A stretch of 40,155 nt of DNA, taken from the NCBI GenBank assembly GCA_903820745.1, contig CAIJIT010000031.1, positions 1 to 40,155 on the forward strand. Direction: 5' to 3'. Position numbers and translations under genes: made by a program. The stretch comes from an uncultured Burkholderiales bacterium (GTDB taxonomy: Bacteria; Pseudomonadota; Gammaproteobacteria; Burkholderiales; Burkholderiaceae_C). Positions 23,501-33,744 of this stretch are shown here, piece by piece; the stretch's first letter is position 1; each line of letters opens with the position of its first letter. The notes under the pieces are model-generated. The model had not been told where the DNA came from, did not search any database, and saw nothing but the letters and a program-made list of their open reading frames with translations.

Positions 23501-25639
23501 TTACTTGACGCCGGCAACCTTGACCGAGTTGACGACCTCGACAAACACCGGGTTGCTGTAGAACCACAGGTCAGCCCAGGCCGCGACGTCATTGCTGGAA
23601 ACCTTGGCACCGACCGTCAAGCCGGCCTTGTTGCCGGCCACTGCCAGCGCCATGTGGGCCGGGCAGGCAGCGTCGCTGCAGGCGATGTTGCCTGCCGAGT
23701 CGAAGTCCTTGACCGGGTTGCCGTTGGCATCGGTCTCGTAAGGCACGTTGGCCGGCAGGTTGGTGCCGCGCAGACGGAAATACTGCGAGGCCTTGACGCC
23801 CGAGACCCTGTAGCTCATCGTCAGCGTGCCGTCGGCCGCTGCGGTCCAGCCGGTCTTGTCAAAGACCTTGGCCACCTTGGTTGAGGCGTTCACCGCTGCC
23901 GGCGTGCCCTTGTTGGCGGTCCATGCGCCGGCATAGCTGGCCAGATTGGCCGGGTCGACATAGCCGGTGACGTTGCCGTTGATCAGGTCAACATGGTCCA
24001 GCACCGGTGCATTCAGCGGCTGGGTCACGTTGATCTGCTTGAGCGACGGGTTGGCAAAGCTGTAAGGCGAGTTGTTGGTGCCGACCGGATCGCGCACCGC
24101 GATCGTGACGATCACATCGGCGCCCGGACGGATGATCAACTTTTCGCCCATCGTGGCGCAGCCGTCGATACGCACCTCGCTGTTCTTGGCGACTGCCGCA
24201 GCTGCGGCCTTCTCCAACAACGCCTTGTTGGCGACGCGCGGCAGACCCGGGTTCGCAGCGCAGACGGTAAACGACAGGCGGTCGATCAACTGGCCGTTGG
24301 CGACGAAGCTGTTGCCGCTGCGCAGGCCATCGATGATGCCTTCGGCGCTCAGGCTGTTGCTGCCCTTGCGCACCATCACATGGTCGCGGGTGTATTCGCC
24401 GGGGAAGAAGTCGGCGTTGGTCTCACGCTGGTCCGGACCGAAGCTGCCGCGGTTGTGGTAATCCGAGCTGGCAAAGAACCACCAGTTGCGGCCCTCGCCC
24501 AGCAAGGCGTCCCAGACGCCACCCACTTCAGCCGCGTAGACACCGGTGCCGCCGAAAGTACCGCCGCCCACGGCGCTGGTGCTGTAGCTGCCGCGGTTGG
24601 TATCGGCACCGTGGCCGGGCATGGACTCGAAGCCGAAAGCGATGCGCGGACCGGCGTTGTTGAAGTTGCGCAGGTGCTCGATGTTGAAACCGTTGCTGCC
24701 CGTCGGGTTGTAAACCCCCGCGCGCTCGAGGTGGGCCGGCACGAAATAGCTGCCAGTCGGGGCCTTCTCGCTCATCCAGCGTATGCCTTCGACCGTCTTC
24801 AAGTGGCCGAGGTTGGCCGTGCTGCTGCTGTTGTTGCCGGTGATCTTCTTGGCCGTGCCATCGACATTGGCGTTGTTGTTGATGCTGCCCTGCACCGAAC
24901 AGTCCCACAAGTTGGTAGCACCGCGGCTGGTGTCGCTGTCGCTGCGGTCAAAGCAGTACTCATACTGCGCCTGCAGGTTGGCATTGCCGGCGCCCGTCTT
25001 GGGCCAAGGCAGCTGGCCGGTCAGCACGGTGGTAGAGACATGCTCGTGACCGGGTGCGTTCTGCTCCACGCCAATCCAGATCGGCTTGCTGCGTGTGCGA
25101 CCCTCGGCCTCAAGGATGGCGTACTGGAATGACTGGATTTCCTGCCAGCGCCACATCGCCTTCGGCGTGGCCGTGCCGTCACCCAGGATGTCGGCGCGGC
25201 CGTTGGGCAGCGAGCTTTCCCAGGTCTGGTTCGGGCCCTTGCCGGTGCTGGCTGGCTGGCCGCCACCGGGGTAGGTGGCCGGGGGGTAGGGGCCGGTAGC
25301 ACTGTTGCTCAGGCCCAACGCCGGTTCGACCGGCGTGAACGGGTCTTCGGAGAGTGTGCAGTTGCGGGTGCTGCTGCCGCCGTGGTCGGCTTGCACAAAC
25401 CAGTCGAGGTTGCCGGCGCCAAGCGACGAGCCGGCGGCTTTATCAACCAGCTTCTTGACCGACAGCGTGCCGTCCGAGCAGGTGGTGTGGTTGTGGAAGT
25501 CGCCGGTGACATAGGTGCCGGCGGCCTTGGTCTTGGCCTGGTCGGCAGCACGGGCCAGATCGGGCGTGGCAGCGGACAAGACAGCAGCCAGACTGGCAAC
25601 AGCCAGGGTGGTTTGGCGCAGACGAAGATTCTTGTTCAT
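23501..25639 (-). CDS. Secreted PHP-like DUF3604 protein
   Basis: A 712-residue exported protein with signal peptide (MNKNLRLRQTTLAVASLAAVLSAATPDLARA). The mature part opens with YVTGDFHNHTTCSDGTLS, the H-x-H-x(3)-SDG start of PHP-type metal-dependent phosphoesterases. Other likely metal ligands are QADHGG, GHEHVS and SSDYHNRGSFG. The DHVMVRKGSNSLSAEGIIDGLRSGNSF segment, quoted by its ends DHVMVRKG and LRSGNSF, is typical of DUF3604. I infer a periplasmic or secreted metallohydrolase acting on an unknown ester or phosphate. ATG at 25639 has AGGAG upstream and yields the signal peptide, unlike the earlier frame start. It lies 51 bp after the lipoprotein stop. Confidence 0.85.
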   Translation of the reverse strand: MNKNLRLRQTTLAVASLAAVLSAATPDLARAADQAKTKAAGTYVTGDFHNHTTCSDGTLSVKKLVDKAAGSSLGAGNLDWFVQADHGGSSTRNCTLSEDPFTPVEPALGLSNSATGPYPPATYPGGGQPASTGKGPNQTWESSLPNGRADILGDGTATPKAMWRWQEIQSFQYAILEAEGRTRSKPIWIGVEQNAPGHEHVSTTVLTGQLPWPKTGAGNANLQAQYEYCFDRSDSDTSRGATNLWDCSVQGSINNNANVDGTAKKITGNNSSSTANLGHLKTVEGIRWMSEKAPTGSYFVPAHLERAGVYNPTGSNGFNIEHLRNFNNAGPRIAFGFESMPGHGADTNRGSYSTSAVGGGTFGGTGVYAAEVGGVWDALLGEGRNWWFFASSDYHNRGSFGPDQRETNADFFPGEYTRDHVMVRKGSNSLSAEGIIDGLRSGNSFVANGQLIDRLSFTVCAANPGLPRVANKALLEKAAAAAVAKNSEVRIDGCATMGEKLIIRPGADVIVTIAVRDPVGTNNSPYSFANPSLKQINVTQPLNAPVLDHVDLINGNVTGYVDPANLASYAGAWTANKGTPAAVNASTKVAKVFDKTGWTAAADGTLTMSYRVSGVKASQYFRLRGTNLPANVPYETDANGNPVKDFDSAGNIACSDAACPAHMALAVAGNKAGLTVGAKVSSNDVAAWADLWFYSNPVFVEVVNSVKVAGVK

Positions 25640-25690
25640 GAGTAGCTCCTTGGATTCAGAAATCGTTGTTGGACAGAACACCGTGGCCGA

Positions 25691-26194
25691 TCAGCTGGCC
25701 AAGCCGTCGCCGAGCAAGCGGAACTTGCCGTCGCTGTACTTGACCCGGCTGGTGAAAATGATCGATGTGGTGTTGTCGGCACTGGTGTCGACGTCGTTAT
25801 TGCTGAGCGTGCCGGTGAGCGTGCAGACATTGCTGCTGTCGCAGGCGCTGATGCTGGCGGTCGACAAACCAGCCATCGGAAACGACGGCAGGTCGGGCGA
25901 AGCAGCCATCGCGGCAGCTTCCTGCGCCAGGCTCGCGGTAAGCAGCGGCTTGGTGTTGCCGGCATCGAGGAAGCTGGCGTCGAACAAGTCGATGAAGACG
26001 GCGCTAGTCAGACCGGCATAGATGTTGAGGACCTTCAGCCCCTGGGTGTAGTCGGCGACAAAGCTGCTTTGCTTGTCGGGGTTGGTGGCCACATCGGTGG
26101 ACGGTACGCTCAAACCGCCGCCGCCGCCGCAGGCGCTCAGCGCCACTACCGCAGTGCCGACACAGACGACCCGAAATATTGATTGCTTGTTCAT
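25691..26194 (-). CDS. Predicted lipoprotein, first gene of the metal-linked block
   Basis: A 167-residue protein with a lipoprotein signal (MNKQSIFRVVCVGTAVVALSAC, lipobox LSAC, Cys22) followed by five glycines, as often seen in Burkholderiales. The rest is mostly beta-rich with a Cys pair (SACDSSNVCTL) near the C-terminus that could form a disulfide. Residues YTQGLKVLNIYAGLTSAVF and LFDASFLDAGNTKPLLTASL suggest a compact soluble domain. I do not recognise the family. It lies upstream of DUF3604 in the same direction and is probably its periplasmic partner. Confidence 0.8.
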   Translation of the reverse strand: MNKQSIFRVVCVGTAVVALSACGGGGGLSVPSTDVATNPDKQSSFVADYTQGLKVLNIYAGLTSAVFIDLFDASFLDAGNTKPLLTASLAQEAAAMAASPDLPSFPMAGLSTASISACDSSNVCTLTGTLSNNDVDTSADNTTSIIFTSRVKYSDGKFRLLGDGLAS

Positions 26195-26739
26195 GTCTTG
26201 TAACCTTTGGGTTAGGGGCAGTGGCCATTCCGGCCTGCCGCACCGATTGATAAGAAGGATGAGGTTTTGTTTCCGAAGCCGGAATTTATCGACCTTCTAT
26301 GACGCGAATAAGTCGCCTCAATTTCATTACATGGAGTGTGGGAATAGGCACTGGAGGCTGCGCTATTTGCTGTTTTTGCCAGCCAGCGGCTCTCGCCAGC
26401 CAGACTGACTTTCGCAGGAATATGTTTCGTTCTCGGTGAGCTGGACTGCCATTTTTTAAGCGCCCGGACAGGCAACAAGCGCTGAAATGCCTGCTGCGGG
26501 ATCTAGCCGAGCGGCCTCAGGCCTTGAAATCGCGCCCGCACCTGGTTGCAATGCGGCCCCTTTGGCGCGAAGCGCTAGGCTCAGCAAGTTCCTCGAGCGA
26601 CGGTTGCATCGCGCCCGATGCATGCTTAGGCGGGTCGGAAAAAAGCGGCGCACGTAACCCGGCGCTTCACAGCGCCTGAGCAATTTTTTGCGCCCAGCCG
26701 GTTCACGCTTTTTTGCTGGCGAATCGATCAGTCAGCTGC
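26195..26739. other. 545-bp gene-free stretch before OYE2
   Basis: No convincing gene is seen. The part next to 26194 must hold the promoter of the lipoprotein/DUF3604 genes. The middle (about 26280-26460) is AT-richer than its surroundings. The right part has GC-rich inverted repeats and T-runs, including an orphan terminator-like hairpin at 26661-26689. A 75-codon minus-strand frame (26456-26683) is Arg/Ala-rich and looks like chance. The stretch ends at the detached MOSC remnant. Confidence 0.6.
26661..26689 (+). terminator. Orphan terminator-like hairpin
   Basis: GGCGCT (26661-26666) pairs perfectly with AGCGCC (26671-26676) over a TCAC loop, followed after 7 bases by TTTTTT (26684-26689). 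It would work for plus-strand transcription, but there is no plus-strand gene upstream. It may be left over from a lost gene or from the end of the inserted block. Confidence 0.4.
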
Positions 26740-26786
26740 GGCCCGCGGAAAATCTCGATCAACGAGTTGTTCCGCGCCCGCAAATG
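26740..26786 (+). pseudogene. Detached 3' end of a MOSC gene
   Basis: In frame this reads GPRKISINELFRARK then TGA, against GPREISINELFRARN at the end of the intact MOSC gene (14940-15503). The frame and the stop are kept but everything upstream is missing. It cannot be expressed as a MOSC protein and is best read as a scar left where the 11-kb block split the old MOSC/OYE2 junction. Confidence 0.8.
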
Positions 26787-26805
26787 ACCGGCAATATCAG
26801 TCGGC
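26740..26805. repeat. Right 66-bp direct repeat (DR-R) at the OYE2 3' end
   Basis: Partner of the repeat at 15456-15521 (58/66 identical, no gaps; 34 identical bp at 26750-26783). Its right side runs into the intact OYE2 gene, which ends here. Its left side is unlike MOSC. The pair encloses 15522-26739. This is the pattern of an insertion flanked by a duplicated target or by att-like sites. Confidence 0.85.
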
Positions 26806-27876
26806 CAGCGTCGGGTAGTCGAGATAGCCATGCGCGCCACCACCGTAGAAGGTGCTGGCGTCAAGCGTCGGCTGCAGCGGCGCATCCAGGCGCAGGCGCC
26901 GCACCAGATCCGGGTTGGAGATGAAGGGGCGCCCGAAGGCGATCAGATCAGCATGGCCTGTAGCCACGGCCTGCAGGGCCATCTCGCGGTTGTAGCCGTT
27001 GTTGACCATCCAGTTGCCGGCAAAAGCTTGGCGCATCGCGTCATAGTCGAACGGTGCAATGTCGCGCGCACCGCGGGTCTGGCCTTCGACGACATGCACA
27101 AAAGCCAGCTTCAGCAAACTCAGTTGCGCGGCCAGATGGGTGTAGAGCGTTTGCGCGTCGCTGTCCTGCGGGGCGTCATTGACCGGCGTGACCGGGCTCA
27201 ACCGGATGCCGGCGCGGCCCGGGCCGATCGCAGCGGCGATCGCGGCCATCACTTCGACCGCGAGGCGCACGCGGTTTTCGACCGAGCCGCCATATTCATC
27301 ATGGCGGTCGTTGATGCTGTCGCGCAGAAATTGCTCGATCAGATAGCCGTTGGCACCATGCACTTCGACGCCGTCGAAGCCGGCCTCCATCGCGCAGCTC
27401 GCAGCATGGGCGAAATCGGCCACCAGCCCGGGCATTTCATCGGTGCGCAATGCACGCGGTGTAGAGGCCTGCACAAAGCCTTCAGCAGCAAAAGTCATGC
27501 CCTTGGCGGCCTTGTTGGTCGATGAGACCGGCGCCTGGCCATCGACCTGGAACTGTGTATGCGAGATGCGGCCGACATGCCAGAGCTGCACGGCGATCTT
27601 GCCACCCTCGGCATGCACCGCATCGGTGACGCGCTTCCAGGCCTTGATCTGGTCCGGGCGATGGATGCCCGGTGTGTCGAGGTAGCCCTGGCCTTGCTGG
27701 CTGATCTGCGTGCCTTCGCTGATGATCAGGCCGGCGCTGGCACGCTGGCGGTAATACTCGACTGCCATCTCGCCGGGCAGCAAGCCCTTCGAGCGGCTGC
27801 GCGTCAGCGGCGCCATGACGATGCGGTTGGCGAGCTGCAGGTCGCCGATCTGGATGGGGTCGAAAAGGCTGGGCAT
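26797..27876 (-). CDS. Old Yellow Enzyme family alkene reductase (OYE2, NemA-like)
   Basis: A 359-residue FMN-dependent ene-reductase. It begins MPSLFDPIQIGDLQLANRIV, has VAVQLWHVGRISH-like substrate-site residues (IAVQLWHVGRISH), the His/Asn pair in VEVHGANGYLIEQFL, HDEYGGSVENRVRL, and the FMN phosphate site IAFGRPFISNPDLVRRLR. It is the closer of the two OYEs to E. coli NemA in overall layout. ATG at 27876 is chosen; the longer frame to 27942 adds 22 residues that do not belong to the family. Its last codons lie in the right direct repeat, so it was probably the convergent neighbour of MOSC before the insertion. Confidence 0.93.
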   Translation of the reverse strand: MPSLFDPIQIGDLQLANRIVMAPLTRSRSKGLLPGEMAVEYYRQRASAGLIISEGTQISQQGQGYLDTPGIHRPDQIKAWKRVTDAVHAEGGKIAVQLWHVGRISHTQFQVDGQAPVSSTNKAAKGMTFAAEGFVQASTPRALRTDEMPGLVADFAHAASCAMEAGFDGVEVHGANGYLIEQFLRDSINDRHDEYGGSVENRVRLAVEVMAAIAAAIGPGRAGIRLSPVTPVNDAPQDSDAQTLYTHLAAQLSLLKLAFVHVVEGQTRGARDIAPFDYDAMRQAFAGNWMVNNGYNREMALQAVATGHADLIAFGRPFISNPDLVRRLRLDAPLQPTLDASTFYGGGAHGYLDYPTLAD

Positions 27877-28025
27877 GGTGAATTTTTCAGTAAAGCAAAG
27901 CGCGCCAGGATCGGCGAACAATCGCTGATTATCCATATCCAATTGACCAGGCCGCCTTGCCGCAAGCCAAGCAGTTGAGGGTTTGCCCCTCGATCACTGC
28001 CCACCAAGAATGCAAGAATCGTCGC

Positions 28026-29183
28026 ATGATGCGCGACGCCTTCCTGCTCGACCCCGACCTGATCTTCCTCAACCATGGCTCGTTCGGGGCCTGTCCACGC
28101 GAGGTGTTTGAGCAGTACCAGCGCTGGCAGCTCGAACTCGAGCGTAACCCGGTGGAATTTCTCGGCCGCAGGTCGGGGTTGCTGCTGGCCGAAGCCCGCG
28201 CCGCATTGGCGGATTACCTGGGCGCCAGCAGCGAAGACCTGGTGTTCGTGCCCAACGCCACCACCGGTGTCAACATCGTGGCACGCTCGCTGGACTTGCA
28301 GCCTGGCGATGAAATCCTCGGCACCGACCATGAATACGGGGCTTGCGACGCAACCTGGGAGCGCGAATGTCAGCGCGTCGGCGCCCATTACCGCCGGGTG
28401 CTGCTGCCGCTACCGTTCAAACCCGAAGAATTTGCTGCGCGCATGATGGCCGAGGTCAGCCCGCGCACGAAGCTGATCTTTGCCAGCCACATCACCTCGA
28501 CCACGGCCTTGATCCTGCCGGTGGCCGAGCTCTGCCAACGGGCGCACGCAGCCGGCATCCCGACGCTGATCGACGGCGCCCATGCACCCGGCCAAATGGC
28601 GCTTGATCTGCAGGAAGTGGGTGCCGATTTCTACACCGGCAACTGCCACAAATGGATGTGTGCGCCCAAGGGCGCGGCCTTCATGCATGTGCAGCCAGCG
28701 CGGCACAGCACCATCGAAGCCACCGTGGTCAGCTGGGGCTATGTGGCGGGCGAAGGTGGCCATACCGGTTTTGATGCCTACACCGGCCGCAGCATGCTGG
28801 AGCGCCGGCTGCAATGGCAGGGCACGCGCGATCTGGCGGCCTATCTCACAGTGCCGGCGGCGATTTCCTTCCAGGCAAGGCATGACTGGCTACAGCAGCG
28901 TAAACGCTGTCATGACTGGGCTTGCGCGACCCTGCACAAGGCCCTGGCCCGCAATCGGCTGGAGCCGGTGGCGCCCGACCATGCTTACGCGCAGATGGTG
29001 CCAATTCCGGTTCGCGCCACCGACGCAGAAGGCCTGCGCCAGCGGTTGTTCGAACAACACCGCATCGAGGTCCCGGTGACCCAGCATGGGCCGCATACCT
29101 TTGTGCGCTTGTCCGTGCAGGCCTACAACACACAAGCCGAACTCGACGCCCTGCTCGCTGCCTTGGCTGAAGCCGGGGTCTAG
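28026..29183 (+). CDS. Class V aminotransferase (isopenicillin-N epimerase-like)
   Basis: A 385-residue PLP enzyme of the class V fold. It opens FLNHGSFGACPREVFEQY, as in isopenicillin-N epimerase and related desulfurase-like proteins. PNATTGVNIVARSL binds the PLP phosphate, LIDGAHAPGQMALDL carries the Asp and His that hold the pyridine ring, and YTGNCHKWMCAPKGAAFM carries the Schiff-base lysine (HKW). The substrate is unknown; the family includes epimerases, lyases and cysteine desulfurases. The start at 28026 (MMRDAFLLDP) fits the family; no strong ribosome site is seen. It is divergent from OYE2 with 149 bp between starts. Confidence 0.9.
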   Translation: MMRDAFLLDPDLIFLNHGSFGACPREVFEQYQRWQLELERNPVEFLGRRSGLLLAEARAALADYLGASSEDLVFVPNATTGVNIVARSLDLQPGDEILGTDHEYGACDATWERECQRVGAHYRRVLLPLPFKPEEFAARMMAEVSPRTKLIFASHITSTTALILPVAELCQRAHAAGIPTLIDGAHAPGQMALDLQEVGADFYTGNCHKWMCAPKGAAFMHVQPARHSTIEATVVSWGYVAGEGGHTGFDAYTGRSMLERRLQWQGTRDLAAYLTVPAAISFQARHDWLQQRKRCHDWACATLHKALARNRLEPVAPDHAYAQMVPIPVRATDAEGLRQRLFEQHRIEVPVTQHGPHTFVRLSVQAYNTQAELDALLAALAEAGV

Positions 29184-29220
29184 GAAGGACGCCAGCAAGG
29201 CGGCCGGATGGGCTGGGCGA

Positions 29221-29245
29221 TGCCAACCGGGCAGGCCTTTTTTTT
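29221..29245 (+). terminator. Possible terminator after the aminotransferase
   Basis: TGCC (29221-29224) and GGCA (29230-29233) form a short stem, followed by GGCC and eight T (29238-29245). The stem is weak, but the T-run after a GC-rich stretch 38 bp past the aminotransferase stop suits a terminator before rlmJ. Confidence 0.4.
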
Positions 29246-29321
29246 ATGGCCTATTGACCCAGCGAGGCGACCCCTCGAGCCGGCGAAGGCCTGGCGCCTT
29301 GCACCAAGCTACAGTTCAGCC

Positions 29322-30176
29322 ATGCTCGCCTACCGACACGCCTTCCACGCCGGCAACCATGCCGATGTCCTCAAACACCTGATCCTGACCCAGGTGCTTC
29401 GCTATATGGGCGAGAAAGACAAGCCCTACACCCTGGTCGACACCCATGCCGGTGCCGGCGGTTATTCGATCGAAGGCCAATACGCGCAGAAGAAAGGCGA
29501 ATATGTGCACGGCGTTTCCAAGCTCTGGGACGCCAAGGATTTGCCGGCACCGCTGGCCGATTACCTCGATCTGGTGCGCGCCTTCAACCCCGACAAGCAG
29601 TTGCGCCAATACCCCGGCTCGCCGGCGATCGCCAATCTGGTGATGCGCGAGGAAGACCGGCTGCGCACCTATGAGTTGCACCCGACCGATTTCCGCATCC
29701 TGCAGAGCTATCTGGATTCGCGCCCGAATACGCAGGTGGCCGATACCGACGGTTTTGCCAGCCTACGCGGCGAGCTGCCGCCACCCTCGCGCCGCGCTGT
29801 CGTTTTGATCGACCCGTCATATGAGCTCAAGACCGATTACGCCAAGGTGCTGGCCGCCTTGCGCGAAGGGCTCGAGCGCTTTGCCGATGGCGTCTACATG
29901 ATCTGGTATCCGCAGCTGCAATTGCTCGAATCAGCGCAGCTAGCCCAGCGCCTGAAAGCTGCCGCTGACGCCAGCAAGCGGGGTTGGCTGCATGTGCGTT
30001 TGACCGTGCAGCAACAGGCCGACACACGCGGCTTCGGCATGCTTGGCAGCGGCATGTTCATCGTCAACCCGCCGTTCACGCTACACGATGATCTGCAGGC
30101 CTGCCTGCCTTATCTGGTCGAGAAGTTGGGCCAATATGACGGCGCCAATTTCATCCTCGAGCAGCGCGCCAAGTAA
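29322..30176 (+). CDS. rlmJ: 23S rRNA (adenine(2030)-N6)-methyltransferase RlmJ
   Basis: A 284-residue SAM-dependent methyltransferase that modifies A2030 of 23S rRNA. It begins MLAYRHAFHAGNHADVLKHL, the RlmJ signature. The SAM site is YTLVDTHAGAGGYSIEG, and VLIDPSYELKTDY carries the catalytic DPPY-type motif, here DPSY as in RlmJ. It ends with GMLGSGMFIVNPPFTL. The length matches the family (about 280). The start at 29322 gives the exact family N-terminus; the frame upstream to 29208 is not conserved. The CPBP protease gene follows after 6 bp. Confidence 0.95.
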   Translation: MLAYRHAFHAGNHADVLKHLILTQVLRYMGEKDKPYTLVDTHAGAGGYSIEGQYAQKKGEYVHGVSKLWDAKDLPAPLADYLDLVRAFNPDKQLRQYPGSPAIANLVMREEDRLRTYELHPTDFRILQSYLDSRPNTQVADTDGFASLRGELPPPSRRAVVLIDPSYELKTDYAKVLAALREGLERFADGVYMIWYPQLQLLESAQLAQRLKAAADASKRGWLHVRLTVQQQADTRGFGMLGSGMFIVNPPFTLHDDLQACLPYLVEKLGQYDGANFILEQRAK

Positions 30177-30182
30177 GCCGCA

Positions 30183-30851
30183 ATGAAGCTCAGCCCGGCG
30201 GCGATTGCCCGCGTCCTGCCTTTTGCCACTTGCATGGCGCTGCTGGCCTTGCGCGGCCATCTGCCCGCCAGCCTTGGTTTTGACTTGCGGTGGATCTACG
30301 GGATCAGCGTGGTCAGCGTCGGCGGCCTGCTGGCCTGGTTCTGGCGCGGCTATGGCGAGCTGGCAAGGCAGAACCTGCCGACCTGGCGCGAAGCGCTGCT
30401 GAGCATTGCCGTCGGTGCCATGGTCTTCATGCTGTGGATCAAGCTCGATGCACCCTGGATGCAGCTCGGAGAACCGAGCGCCGGATTCCTGCCGCTCGAC
30501 CCGCAAGGCGCAATGATCTGGCCCTTGATCAGTGCGCGCTGGATCGGCGCTGCATTGATCGTGCCGCTGATGGAAGAGTTGTTCTGGCGCAGCTTCCTGA
30601 TGCGCTGGCTCGAAAGCGCAAGTTTCGAAATCGTCGATCCGCGGCGTATCGGCATCAAGGCGATCGTGCTGTCGACCTTTGTCTTCACGCTCGCGCACAC
30701 GCTGTGGCTGGCAGCGATCGTTGCCGGTCTGGCCTATGCGTTGCTGTACCGCAGCAGCGGCAAGCTCTGGTGCGCCGTCATTGCCCATGCAGTGACCAAT
30801 GGCCTGCTGGGCCTCTGGGTCGTGCAGACCGGGCAATGGCAGTTCTGGTGA
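30183..30851 (+). CDS. CPBP-family intramembrane protease (CAAX-protease-related)
   Basis: A 222-residue membrane protein with about six to seven helices. The CPBP/Abi glutamic protease motifs are all present: EELFWR with E131, E132 and R136, then H172 (FTLAHTLW) and H202 with N206 (IAHAVTN). Size and motif spacing resemble the CAAX prenyl protease-related group (TIGR03008) that occurs with exosortase/PEP-CTERM systems. No exosortase or PEP-CTERM protein is seen in this window. It begins 6 bp after rlmJ, so they share a transcript by position. Substrate unknown. Confidence 0.87.
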   Translation: MKLSPAAIARVLPFATCMALLALRGHLPASLGFDLRWIYGISVVSVGGLLAWFWRGYGELARQNLPTWREALLSIAVGAMVFMLWIKLDAPWMQLGEPSAGFLPLDPQGAMIWPLISARWIGAALIVPLMEELFWRSFLMRWLESASFEIVDPRRIGIKAIVLSTFVFTLAHTLWLAAIVAGLAYALLYRSSGKLWCAVIAHAVTNGLLGLWVVQTGQWQFW

Positions 30852-30862
30852 GTTAGGGCGAG

Positions 30863-31357
30863 TTAGCGCCGCAACGCGCTTTTGATCGCCCGTTTCCATG
30901 CCTGCGCAGCCTGCCAGACCGGCCAGGCATGGACCCAATCGAGCAGACCGGTTTTCCAGGCAGTCCAGCGGGCATAGAGCCGCGCAAACCAGGGCAGCTG
31001 CAGCAAGGCCGGCTGGGTCAGCTGGAACAGCCGCGCGACGATCGCCGTGCCCACCAGTTTGGCCAGCAGGATGACCAGCAAACCGACACCCGTGCGGCCG
31101 ATGCTGATCAGCCAGAGCGCCAGTAGTTTGACCGGCAGCAGTGCCAGCGTGGGCAGCAGCAAAATCCCCAGCGCCGCATAGGGCGGCAAGGCCTTGATCG
31201 CGCGCTCGAGCTGCCGGAACACCGGCAGCCTGCCGATCCATGCCATGCCGCGCGACAGCGGCTCCCAGCCCCATTCCTCGAACAGGATCAGCAGCGCCAG
31301 CAGCAGCCGGATCAACCAGAGTAGCGGCGCCAGCAGGGTCAGGATCAGCGATTTCAT
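30863..31357 (-). CDS. Hypothetical integral membrane protein
   Basis: A 164-residue protein with three or four hydrophobic segments (ILTLLAPLLWLIRLLLALLI, then GILLLPTLALLPVKLLALWL and GVGLLVILLAKLVGTAIV) and a Trp- and Arg-rich basic C-terminus (WVHAWPVWQAAQAWKRAIKS). No catalytic motif is seen and I do not recognise a characterised family. It lies 47 bp downstream of tgt on the same strand and may be read with the queA-tgt genes. Confidence 0.75.
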   Translation of the reverse strand: MKSLILTLLAPLLWLIRLLLALLILFEEWGWEPLSRGMAWIGRLPVFRQLERAIKALPPYAALGILLLPTLALLPVKLLALWLISIGRTGVGLLVILLAKLVGTAIVARLFQLTQPALLQLPWFARLYARWTAWKTGLLDWVHAWPVWQAAQAWKRAIKSALRR

Positions 31358-31404
31358 ACGCAGCGCCTAATTCGGCAACAAACAAGAATTTCGGCTCGCC
31401 ATGG

Positions 31405-33599
<2,195 letters not shown>

Positions 33600-33744
33600 T
33601 ATGTCGAGGGCCGGACAGACCCGTACCAAACAGGGTCGCAGATTCTCCCATGCGCCCTTCACGCGGGCCGCAGCTACCGTAGTTCTTGACCGTTCTCAAG
33701 CTGCGTCGCCAGAGGGGGTGCCAGTATGAAGTCAGGAGAAAACC

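Noticed and set aside
23993-25132. 379-codon plus-strand frame
   Set aside because: It is the antisense shadow of the DUF3604 gene, Ala/Val/Gly-rich with no signal or domain.
15534-26194. The block as a hydrogenase or urease accessory locus because of HupE/UreJ
   Set aside because: No hydrogenase or urease structural or maturation gene is present. The family is often found without them.
26456-26683. 75-codon minus-strand frame in the gene-free stretch
   Set aside because: It is Arg/Ala-rich, has no ribosome site or domain, and overlaps inverted repeats. It is probably chance.
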